64,000 nucleotides of DNA from JAIBJN01 sp963775395 (GTDB lineage: Bacteria > Actinomycetota > Thermoleophilia > Gaiellales > Gaiellaceae), in NCBI GenBank assembly GCA_963775395.1, contig CAVZIX010000018.1, positions 58,452-122,451 on the forward strand. The letters are read 5' to 3'. The first letter of the stretch is position 1; every line of letters begins with the position of its first letter. The position numbers were made by a program, and so were the translations under genes. The notes beneath the pieces are model-generated. The model had not been told where the DNA came from and did not search any database. It saw nothing but the letters and a program-made list of their open reading frames with translations. Shown one piece after another: positions 57,740 through 64,000 of the stretch.

Positions 57740-58750
57740 CTACGAGCCGTTCTTGCGCGCCCGGCTTGGGGCGACCCGCGGAGGCTCGTCCGGCTGCTTG
57801 GGATACACAGGCGGCCAGGGCGCGTCCATGAGGCCGGATTCCCGGTCGCGCTCGTTCATGGCCAGGAGAGGCTCGAGCGATTGCGGCTGCTCGTTCATCC
57901 CCTCCCAGGGGTCGCCCTGTGCGGCGAGCCGTTCGGGAACGTTCGCGATCGTCAGCTCGTCGGGGTATATCGCCTCGATCTCGTCCCAGGCGAGCGGCGC
58001 CGAGACCTGCGCTCCTGCGCGGGCGCGGACCGACCACGCGCCGAAGACCGTCTTGTGCGGCGCGTTCTGGTTGTAGTCCACGAACACGCGCCGGCCGCGC
58101 TCCTCCTTCCACCACGCCGCCGTGATCAGCTCGGGGTGGCGCCGTTCGAGCTCGCGGGCGGCGGCGACCGCCGCGGATCGCACCTGGTAGGAGTCCCAGC
58201 GCGGCTCGAGCCTGACGTAGACGTGCACGCCCCGGTTCCCGGTCGTCTTCGGATAGCCGACGATCTCCAGCTCGTCCAGCAGCTGCCGCACCGCCGCCGC
58301 CGCAGCGCGCACCTCTTCGAAGCCGACCCCGGGCTGCGGGTCGAGGTCGAGCCTGAGCTCGTCTGCGACCTCCTGTTGGTCGTGGAGGCTCGGCCAGACG
58401 TGGAAGCCGAGGCAGGCGAGATTCACGGCCCAGGCCACGTGCGCCATGTCGGCGAGGACGAGCGCGCGCGAGGTCGTCCCGTTCGGCGTCGAGACGATCG
58501 CCGTCTCGAGCCACTCCGGCGCGTTCTTGGGCACGCGCTTCTGGAAGAACGAGCTGCCCTCGGCGCCGTGCGGGAAGCGCTGCATGAGCGCCGGCCGCCC
58601 GCCCGACGTGCGCAGGAACGGCTCGGCGACCGCGAGGTAGTAGCGCACGAGGTCGAGCTTCGTCTCCCCGCGCTCGGAGAAGAAGACCTTGTCCGGGCTG
58701 GAGATCGCGATCTCGCGCCCGTCGATGTCGAGCACGTGCTCGTCGCTCAC
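57740..58750 (-). CDS. stand-alone LigD-type polymerase/primase domain
   Basis: The 336-residue protein matches the polymerase (PolDom) part of LigD: ISSPDKVFFSERGETKLDLV, RPALMQRFPHGAEGSSFFQK, and the catalytic D-L-D in ELRLDLDPQPG (D135, D137). GYPKTTGNRGVHVYVRL and VFVDYNQNAPHKTVFGAWSV follow. Such enzymes add nucleotides at broken ends in bacterial non-homologous end joining. The ligase and nuclease domains are absent, and no ku gene is in this window. The C-terminal tail (about 40 residues, Pro/Arg-rich) is unusual. The start is a GTG. Confidence 0.9.
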   Translation of the reverse strand: MSDEHVLDIDGREIAISSPDKVFFSERGETKLDLVRYYLAVAEPFLRTSGGRPALMQRFPHGAEGSSFFQKRVPKNAPEWLETAIVSTPNGTTSRALVLADMAHVAWAVNLACLGFHVWPSLHDQQEVADELRLDLDPQPGVGFEEVRAAAAAVRQLLDELEIVGYPKTTGNRGVHVYVRLEPRWDSYQVRSAAVAAARELERRHPELITAAWWKEERGRRVFVDYNQNAPHKTVFGAWSVRARAGAQVSAPLAWDEIEAIYPDELTIANVPERLAAQGDPWEGMNEQPQSLEPLLAMNERDRESGLMDAPWPPVYPKQPDEPPRVAPSRARKNGS

Positions 58751-58778
58751 TGCGCCGAACCGTAGCCGGAACGTGCCG

Positions 58779-59435
58779 CTAGTTGTCCAGGCGGGTTGGC
58801 ACTCCTTCCCCGACGTGGGCCAGCACTGCGTCGAGCGGCCGGGGAACGCGGTCGAGGGCCAGTGCGTCGACGAGCAGGGTCGCGTACTCGATCTTCCGGC
58901 CGCCTCCGCTCCCGAAGAAGCGCCGAAGCTGCTCGTCGAGAGGTCGTCCGCTCCACTCGGGCTGCTTCTGGAGCGTCCGGAAGGAGCGAAGTTCGCCTCG
59001 GGCCGCGACGATCCCTTCCACGACCTGCGCGCCGAGCGCGCGGATCAGCTCGTCCTCCAGGTCGGCGACGCAGACGTAGAAGCCCAGCCGCTCCATCTCC
59101 GCCCGGGTGAGGTCTGCCCCGAGGCCGGCCCGCTCGAGGCCGCGTCGGAAGTCGTCCTCCTCGCCAACGTCGCAGAGGCCCGCCAGCTTCGCGCCCAGCC
59201 CGCGGGGGCCGAACCGCTCCAGGGACCTGCCGATTGCCTGCGCGCCTCCGATCGGCACGATGGAGATGCCCTCGGCGGCGAGTGAGCGGCCGCGGCGGAT
59301 GGCAAGCGCCTCGAGCGCGCGCTGGTCGCTGATGCCCTCGACCAGCACGACTGTGGGCGCGACGTCGCCGGTCTCGTCGTCGTAGCGCTCCGACGCCTCG
59401 AGCCCGAAGCTCGTCGTCGGGTCGAATCCTTCCAT
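58779..59435 (-). CDS. TOPRIM-domain protein (OLD-nuclease-like)
   Basis: The 218-residue protein has VVLVEGISDQRALEALAIRR, the TOPRIM strand with Glu, and CVADLEDELIRALG with the D-x-x-D/E region, as in the TOPRIM part of OLD-type nucleases. The rest is a helical region (FRTLQKQPEWSGRPLDEQL, then FFGSGGGRKIEYATLLVDA). No ATPase domain precedes it. ATG 59435 has an AGGAAG site; the frame is open upstream but runs into the tRNA-Arg gene. The biological role is unknown. Confidence 0.75.
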   Translation of the reverse strand: MEGFDPTTSFGLEASERYDDETGDVAPTVVLVEGISDQRALEALAIRRGRSLAAEGISIVPIGGAQAIGRSLERFGPRGLGAKLAGLCDVGEEDDFRRGLERAGLGADLTRAEMERLGFYVCVADLEDELIRALGAQVVEGIVAARGELRSFRTLQKQPEWSGRPLDEQLRRFFGSGGGRKIEYATLLVDALALDRVPRPLDAVLAHVGEGVPTRLDN

Positions 59436-59496
59436 GTCGTCTTCCTTCCTGGGCGAGTGCAAGCGGGTTGGCGGGCCGGCTTCACGGTGGAGAAGG

Positions 59497-59568
59497 TGGC
59501 CCCGGGAGGAGTCGAACCTCCGCACGCGGATTCGAAGTCCGCCGCTCTATCCACTGAGCTACGGGGCC
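59497..59568 (-). tRNA. tRNA-Arg (anticodon TCG)
   Basis: The acceptor GGCCCCG/CGGGGCC, D stem GCTC/GAGC, anticodon loop CTTCGAA and T arm GGAGG-TTCGACT-CCTCC form a 72-base cloverleaf. The variable loop is four bases. The anticodon TCG reads CGA-type codons. No CCA is encoded. It lies upstream of the TOPRIM gene on the same strand. Confidence 0.95.
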
Positions 59569-59595
59569 CGGGTGCGAGTGTAGCGGCGGGTGCCG

Positions 59596-60573
59596 TCAGG
59601 CCTTGGCGGGCGCCTGGAGCTCCACTTCGGCCGGCTGGCCCTGCCGCAGCTCGCGGCTCCGCTCGGCCTCGGCGTTCATCTCGGCCCCGAGGAGGAGCGC
59701 GAGCGCGGAGAGCCAGAGCCAGGTGAGCAGGATGATCACCGCCGCCAGCGATCCCCACGCCTTGTTGTAGGAGCCGAAGAGGCTCACGTACACGGCGAAG
59801 AGACCCGAGGCGACGAGCCAGACGGCGACGGCGACGACCGAGCCGGGCGTGAGGAAGCGCCAGCGCGGATGGGCGACGTTCGGCCCGAGGTAGAGGACGG
59901 CGGCGAAGACGAGGAGGAGCCCCAGGAGGAGGATCGGCCACTCCGCCGTCCACCAGATCCAGCTGAACACGCCCTCGATGCCCAGAGCCTCGCCCACCTC
60001 CCCCGAGATGACCGGGCCCATCACGAGGAGCCCGAAGGAGAGCGCGAAGGCGAGCAGCAGGCAAAGGAGCATCGTGAGCGCGGCCAGGCGCTGTCTGAGG
60101 AAGCTCCTGGTCTCCTTCCGGCCGTAGACCCGGTTGAGGCCGCGGATGAGGGCGTTCATCGCGCCCGTCACCGTCCAGAGGGCGAGCAGGAGGCCGAGGA
60201 CGATGAGGACGACCCCGCCGCTCTGGTTCTCCGTCACGCGGACGAGACTCTCCTCGATGAGCTGGAGCGCCTCGGCCGGAACGACTCCTGTGAGGCGGTC
60301 TATCATCGAGTCGATCGTGTCCGGCCCGGCAGTACGGCTGAAGACGCCGACCGCGATCAAGAGCGTCGCAGGGATCGCCAGGAAGGCGTAGTAGGCGAGG
60401 GTCGCGGCGACGTCTGTGATCGCGTCCGCGTTTGCCTGCTTCGCCGTGCGGAGCAGGATCGCCTTCCAGTCGCGGAAGGTGAGGTCGCGGAGACGGGGGT
60501 CGGCGAGCTGCGGCTCCCCGCGCTCCGGCTGTGGGCGGGTGGCGTCCTCCGGAAGCTGGTCGTCGGCGCTCAC
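59596..60573 (-). CDS. YihY/BrkB-family membrane protein
   Basis: The 325-residue protein has six TM helices, with the family patterns AATLAYYAFLAIPATLLIAV, SGGVVLIVLGLLLALWTVTG, MNALIRGLNRVYGRKETRSF and GSYNKAWGSLAAVIILLTWL followed by LLGAEMNAEAERSRE. The family was once called RNase BN but is now regarded as a membrane protein of unknown function, possibly a transporter. A charged N-terminus of 40 residues precedes the first helix. GTG 60573 is used. Confidence 0.9.
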   Translation of the reverse strand: MSADDQLPEDATRPQPERGEPQLADPRLRDLTFRDWKAILLRTAKQANADAITDVAATLAYYAFLAIPATLLIAVGVFSRTAGPDTIDSMIDRLTGVVPAEALQLIEESLVRVTENQSGGVVLIVLGLLLALWTVTGAMNALIRGLNRVYGRKETRSFLRQRLAALTMLLCLLLAFALSFGLLVMGPVISGEVGEALGIEGVFSWIWWTAEWPILLLGLLLVFAAVLYLGPNVAHPRWRFLTPGSVVAVAVWLVASGLFAVYVSLFGSYNKAWGSLAAVIILLTWLWLSALALLLGAEMNAEAERSRELRQGQPAEVELQAPAKA

Positions 60574-60609
60574 AGCTCAGGTCTACCCGGCGGTTATCGT
60601 TTGGTACAC

Positions 60610-60693
60610 GCGGGCGTGGCGGAATTGGCAGACGCGGCGGGTTTAGGTCCCGCCGGGCGAAAGCCCTTGGAGGTTCGAGTCCTCTCGCCCGCA
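60610..60693 (+). tRNA. tRNA-Leu (anticodon TAG)
   Basis: An 84-base class II tRNA with a long variable arm (GGGCGAAAGCCC). The acceptor GCGGGCG pairs with CGCCCGC, and the anticodon loop TTTAGGT gives TAG. The T arm is GGAGG-TTCGAGT-CCTCT. The discriminator is A. No CCA is encoded. Its 3' 25 bases plus 3 more are duplicated 52 bases downstream. Confidence 0.95.
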
Positions 60694-60748
60694 TCGAAAA
60701 AAAAGAACATAAAAAAAAAAGGAGGTTCGAGTCCTCTCGCCCGCATCG
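60669..60748. repeat. 28-bp direct repeat of the tRNA-Leu 3' end around an A-rich spacer
   Basis: The 28 bases at 60669-60696 (T arm, acceptor 3' strand, discriminator and three more bases) are repeated exactly at 60721-60748. Between them is a 24-base tract made almost only of A. Such a layout is what remains of, or targets, an integrative element that uses a tRNA 3' end as attachment site, though no integrase is next to it. A slip or assembly artefact in a poly-A tract is the alternative. Confidence 0.85.
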
Positions 60749-60848
60749 GTCCGTTTTCTGAGCGCGCTAGAATGCGTGTAGCAAACGCTCGCCGACCTCT
60801 TTGACCTCCGTCTGGCCAATCTGGCCTGGAGGGCAGGAAGGAGAGGTC

Positions 60849-61094
60849 GTGGAGACCTACGTCCGCAAGCAGAGCGTCTCCCGGATAGCGAATGACCGCC
60901 TCTACAACGTGCTGTGGGGCTTTGAAGTAGAGGAAGGAGCCTTCCTCTGTGAGTGCAAGGACTCCTGCGAGGTGAGAGTCCTGATGACGCCCCCGGAGTA
61001 CGTGCGCATGTGTGACCGGCATGAGCTCGTCCACGCACCCGGTCACGACGGTGGGATCGATCTCGGCATAGTCCCCGCGCGCGGCGGAACCTAG
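60849..61094 (+). CDS. small Cys/His-containing hypothetical protein
   Basis: The 81-residue protein has EEGAFLCECKDSCEVRVLMT then EYVRMCDRHELVHAPGHD. A C-x-C-x3-C and a C-x2-H pattern may bind zinc. This is like a group of small actinobacterial proteins with F-x-C-E-C and a terminal V-x-PGH motif (from memory); function unknown. GTG 60849 is preceded by AAGGAGAGG. The gene starts 100 bases after the duplicated tRNA fragment. Confidence 0.7.
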   Translation: METYVRKQSVSRIANDRLYNVLWGFEVEEGAFLCECKDSCEVRVLMTPPEYVRMCDRHELVHAPGHDGGIDLGIVPARGGT

Positions 61095-61219
61095 AGCTCG
61101 ACCGTCGCTCCCACTCCAGAGACGGACGGCCCCGTGGGCGGCTACCCTGGCTGCGGGACTCGCCGTCCCCCAAGTAGGGGTTGAAGTCCATCGCGTTTCC
61201 AGCCGACAACATCCTGTAG

Positions 61220-62206
61220 ATGACTGCGGCCCGGGACATCCGTTTTGTCATTCGGCTTGCCGTGCTCGCGACGGTGGCCGTGGCGGCGCTCGCCTTCACG
61301 CAGGTCGCCGACGCGTCCTACATCCTCGCGCGGAACGCGACGGGCGTCAGCCTCAAGACCAACGCCAAGGGCGACATGGCCCTCGTCACCTACAGGGATT
61401 CGCGCGGCTGGCACCGCGTCCTCGCCTGGGGCGCCGTCAACGCGCGCCCGAGGCCGACCCGCAGCGTCAAGCAGATCGAGTTCAAGCTCGACTACTCGGG
61501 CGGCTACGGCAAGTTCGGCAGGCCGATCTGGAAGACGTTCCGCGACTACTCGCGCGCGTACGACGGCCCGACGCTCCCGTTCGTGGTCGTCGCCAAGAAG
61601 GCGCGCAACGGCTCCTACTGGGTGCTCCAGCGCTGGCAGCGGATGCTGCCGAACTACGGCGTCCGGCCGTGGAAGGCTTCGCAGCGCGTCTGGGAGCTCC
61701 GGCTCTCGCACTTCACCGGCGACCCGGGCCAGCTCCAGATCTGGCTCGACTGGGCCTACGGCGGCCGGTTCCACAACCTCTTCGGCCTCTACACGTACAA
61801 GGGCAATCCGTACTACGGCTTCGGCTCCACCGCGTACGGCAACCCGACCGACGGTTACGGGCGCCTGCTCTACGTCGACACCTTCAACTCGGCGTACGGC
61901 CAGGGCTGGAAGCGCGAGAACTCGTTCCTCACGCACCGCCCGCTCGGAAACTACTGCTACGGCTTCTTCCCGCACACGCCGCCCCCGTACTACCCGGGCA
62001 ACGCGAGGCGGCCCGCCGGGCACGGGACGCAGTACCGCGCGATCATGGACGGCCCCGGCGTGGCGCCGGACGTCATGTGGTCGGGAGCCGGCCTCGACGA
62101 CTACGACTCGTCGAATCCGGCGCATGTCCAGCACGAGCAGGACATGAACGCGCTGCGCCAGTCGCAGATCGCGTCCGACCCGGACGACAAGTGCACCTAT
62201 AACTAG
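61220..62206 (+). CDS. secreted hypothetical protein
   Basis: The 328-residue protein has a signal peptide (LAVLATVAVAALAFTQVADA). The mature part is aromatic-rich, with many Tyr, Trp and Gly (VTYRDSRGWHRVLAWGAVNA, QLQIWLDWAYGGRFHNLFGL, YKGNPYYGFGSTAYGNPTDG). NYCYGFFPHTPPPYYPGN includes one of two Cys residues; the other is near the C-terminus (DDKCTYN). No family is recognised. It looks like a beta-rich extracellular protein, perhaps carbohydrate-binding. Confidence 0.7.
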   Translation: MTAARDIRFVIRLAVLATVAVAALAFTQVADASYILARNATGVSLKTNAKGDMALVTYRDSRGWHRVLAWGAVNARPRPTRSVKQIEFKLDYSGGYGKFGRPIWKTFRDYSRAYDGPTLPFVVVAKKARNGSYWVLQRWQRMLPNYGVRPWKASQRVWELRLSHFTGDPGQLQIWLDWAYGGRFHNLFGLYTYKGNPYYGFGSTAYGNPTDGYGRLLYVDTFNSAYGQGWKRENSFLTHRPLGNYCYGFFPHTPPPYYPGNARRPAGHGTQYRAIMDGPGVAPDVMWSGAGLDDYDSSNPAHVQHEQDMNALRQSQIASDPDDKCTYN

Positions 62207-62218
62207 GGCCGAGCGCCG

Positions 62219-62881
62219 CTAGGCGCGAGGGAGCACGAAGAACGCGATCGCGGCGAAGTGGCAGCCGGCCGCGGCGATCGTCATGAGATGGAAGACCTCG
62301 TGGTAGCCGAAGACGGCCGGCGCGGGATCGGGCCGCTGGATGACGTACACGATTGCCCCGAGCGTGTAGAGGACGCCGCCTGCGACGACAAGCGCCACTC
62401 CGGCAGACCCCGTTTCGGACAAGATCTGCGGGAAAGCGACCACGCCGACCCAGCCCAGGCTTAGGCCCGCGAGGGCGGCAACCCATTTCGGCGCGTCGAC
62501 CCAGACCAGGCGCTGCGCGATCGCCAGCGCCGCGCCGATCCAGACGACGCCGAGAACCGAGAACTGCCAGGCGCCCGAGAGGACGAGCAGCCCGTAGGGC
62601 GTGTACGTCCCGGCGATGAGGAGGTAGATGGCGGCGTGGTCGAGGCGCCGCATCATCCGGCGTGCTGCCGGACGCCACGTCACGCGGTGATAGAGCGCGC
62701 TCACCCCGAAGGTGAGCACGAGCGCAGCGCCGAACACCGCACCGGCAAGCCGCTCGCGGGCACCGGGCGCGGTCGCGACCAGCACCACGCCGAGCGCGGA
62801 GAACACCACGAAGGCCCAGAGGTGGAAGACCCCGCGTAGCCGGGGTCTCTCCAGGGTTGTCGACGAATCCAGCTCTACCAC
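62219..62881 (-). CDS. haemolysin III/PAQR-family membrane protein
   Basis: The 220-residue protein has seven TM helices and the conserved family residues: SALYHRVTW, RRLDHAAIYLLIAGTYTPYG and GYHEVFHLMTIAAAGCHF (metal-site His residues). The family covers bacterial haemolysin III and eukaryotic adiponectin receptors; the activity in bacteria is unsettled, with hydrolase and lipid-related roles proposed. GTG 62881 overlaps the stop of the helicase gene by 7 bases, so the two are coupled. Confidence 0.92.
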   Translation of the reverse strand: MVELDSSTTLERPRLRGVFHLWAFVVFSALGVVLVATAPGARERLAGAVFGAALVLTFGVSALYHRVTWRPAARRMMRRLDHAAIYLLIAGTYTPYGLLVLSGAWQFSVLGVVWIGAALAIAQRLVWVDAPKWVAALAGLSLGWVGVVAFPQILSETGSAGVALVVAGGVLYTLGAIVYVIQRPDPAPAVFGYHEVFHLMTIAAAGCHFAAIAFFVLPRA

Positions 62882-64000
62882 TTCGAGCGGCGACCGCGGC
62901 GGCTCGTATAGACGAGCTTCGGTCGTGCCGACGTCATGCCGGCGCTCTCGAACTGCTCTCTGTGACCGAGCCTGCCGGCGACGCGGCTGGCGTCGGCCTG
63001 CTGCTCGGGAAGGACGAAGGTGACCGCGATCCCGCTCTTGCCCGCGCGGCCGGTGCGGCCGGTGCGGTGGAGGTAGCCCTTGTCCTCCTCGGGCGGGTCG
63101 AAGTTGATGACGTGCTCGATGTCGTCGATGTCGAGCCCTCTCGCAGCGACGTCGGTCGCGACCAGCACGGGCACGTTGCCGGTCTCGAAGCGGCGCAGCG
63201 CCCGCTGGCGGGCCGACTGCGACATGTCGCCGTGCATCGCCTCGGCCTTGACGCCGTGGCCGCGGAGCTTGCGCACGAGCCGGTCGGCGCCGCGCTTCGT
63301 CCGGACGAAGACGAGCGTGCGGCCGTCCTCGATGCGGAGGTGGTCGACCAGCGTCTCGACCTTGTTGTTCTGGCTGACCGAGACGAAGCGGTGCTCGATC
63401 TCGCCCTCGGCCCGATCGGCCGGCGCCTGCGCCTCGAAGCGGGCCGGGCTGCTCGTGTACGAGCGCGCGAGCTCGCCGACCTCGCCGTCGAGCGTCGCCG
63501 AGAAGAACATCGTCTGTCTGTTCCTCGGAACGCGGCGCACGATGCGGTCGACCTGCGGGCGGAAGCCCATGTCGAGCATCCGGTCGGCCTCGTCGAGGAT
63601 GAGGATGCGGATGTGCGACAGGTCGATGAGCCTGCGCTGCGCCAGATCTTCGAGCCGGCCCGGCGTCGCCACGATCACGTGGGCGGTTCGCGCTTCCGTC
63701 GCCTGGCTGCGGAGCGGGACGCCTCCGTACACGGACGCGACCTTGAGCCCCTTGGCGCGAGCGAGCGACTGAAAGTCGTCGGTCACCTGCACTGCGAGCT
63801 CACGCGTGGGAACGAGGACGAGCGCGCTCGGGCGAGCGTCCTTTGATGTCGTTCGCTCGACGATCGGGATCGCGAAGGCGAGGGTCTTGCCCGAGCCCGT
63901 CGGCGACTTCGCGAGCACGTCGAGCCCCGCGAGTGCGTCCGGTAGGACGAGGGACTGGATCATGAACGGCTGCTCGATCGAACGAGCGGCCAACGCGTCG
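62875..64000 (-). CDS. DEAD-box RNA helicase, 5' end cut by window edge
   Basis: The frame is open to the right edge, so the true start lies outside. All core motifs are present: Q motif EQPFMIQ, motif I SPTGSGKT, Ia PTRELA, Ib TPGRL, II DEAD, III SAT, IV LVFVRTK, V VATDVAARGLDID and VI HRTGRTGRAG. The C-terminus is short and basic (YTSRRGRRSKW). DEAD-box proteins remodel RNA in ribosome assembly or cold adaptation. Its stop overlaps the start of the haemolysin III family gene. Confidence 0.95.
   Translation of the reverse strand, partial: DALAARSIEQPFMIQSLVLPDALAGLDVLAKSPTGSGKTLAFAIPIVERTTSKDARPSALVLVPTRELAVQVTDDFQSLARAKGLKVASVYGGVPLRSQATEARTAHVIVATPGRLEDLAQRRLIDLSHIRILILDEADRMLDMGFRPQVDRIVRRVPRNRQTMFFSATLDGEVGELARSYTSSPARFEAQAPADRAEGEIEHRFVSVSQNNKVETLVDHLRIEDGRTLVFVRTKRGADRLVRKLRGHGVKAEAMHGDMSQSARQRALRRFETGNVPVLVATDVAARGLDIDDIEHVINFDPPEEDKGYLHRTGRTGRAGKSGIAVTFVLPEQQADASRVAGRLGHREQFESAGMTSARPKLVYTSRRGRRSKW

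Noticed and set aside
1..64000. CRISPR array, insertion sequence or prophage
   Set aside because: I found no regular repeat-spacer pattern, transposase or phage genes. The only att-like feature is the tRNA-Leu duplication.

Overview
The window is GC-rich (visibly near 70 percent), uses many GTG and some TTG starts, has tRNA genes without an encoded CCA, and carries nucS (the actinobacterial and archaeal mismatch endonuclease), a stand-alone LigD-type polymerase domain and secreted proteins with Ig-like and PKD repeats. Together these suggest an actinobacterium, perhaps a deep-branching Thermoleophilia/Gaiellales-like lineage. That placement is inference, not proof.

Layout. 1-4.4 kb: a cupin fragment, a frameshifted berberine-bridge-type oxidase, nucS, a cupin-cyclase fusion and a small hypothetical gene. 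4.4-47.7 kb: a large surface polysaccharide locus. Its left arm, all on the minus strand (17.6 kb down to 4.4 kb), runs: proline-rich anchored protein, degenerate GGDEF protein, priming sugar transferase, HprK-like kinase, thymidylate-kinase-like/ATP-grasp fusion, polysaccharide deacetylase, then two same-length RND pumps separated by a mini-adaptor lipoprotein. Several of these genes overlap or nearly touch. The centre and right arm hold two Wzz-like proteins, a Wzx flippase, a Wzy/ligase-like polymerase, five glycosyltransferases, a methyltransferase, an alkaline-phosphatase-superfamily enzyme, an alginate-lyase-like lipoprotein, a GMC oxidoreductase with a small Tat partner, two sugar epimerases, APH-like and kinase-like fusion proteins, and two paralogous secreted proteins of unknown function.

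47.7-64 kb: housekeeping and regulatory genes. These include a metallophosphoesterase, a membrane-spanning sigma-factor-like protein with four extracytoplasmic Ig-like repeats directly upstream of mreB, four tRNAs, a cold shock gene, infA (apparently with an AUC start), Mn-type superoxide dismutase, an XRE-TPR regulator followed by a 29-codon exported-peptide-like ORF (RRNPP-like arrangement), a secreted lipoprotein with 11-bp PHO-box-like repeats upstream, a LigD polymerase domain, a TOPRIM protein, YihY, a haemolysin III family protein and a DEAD-box helicase cut by the window edge.

The strongest candidates for undescribed biology are the XRE-TPR/peptide pair (54.5-56.0 kb), the membrane sigma-like/Ig-repeat protein coupled to mreB (49.0-52.1 kb), the coupling of polysaccharide genes to a pair of RND pumps of which one has lost its TM4 Asp pair, and the duplicated 3' end of tRNA-Leu flanking an A-rich spacer (60.67-60.75 kb).
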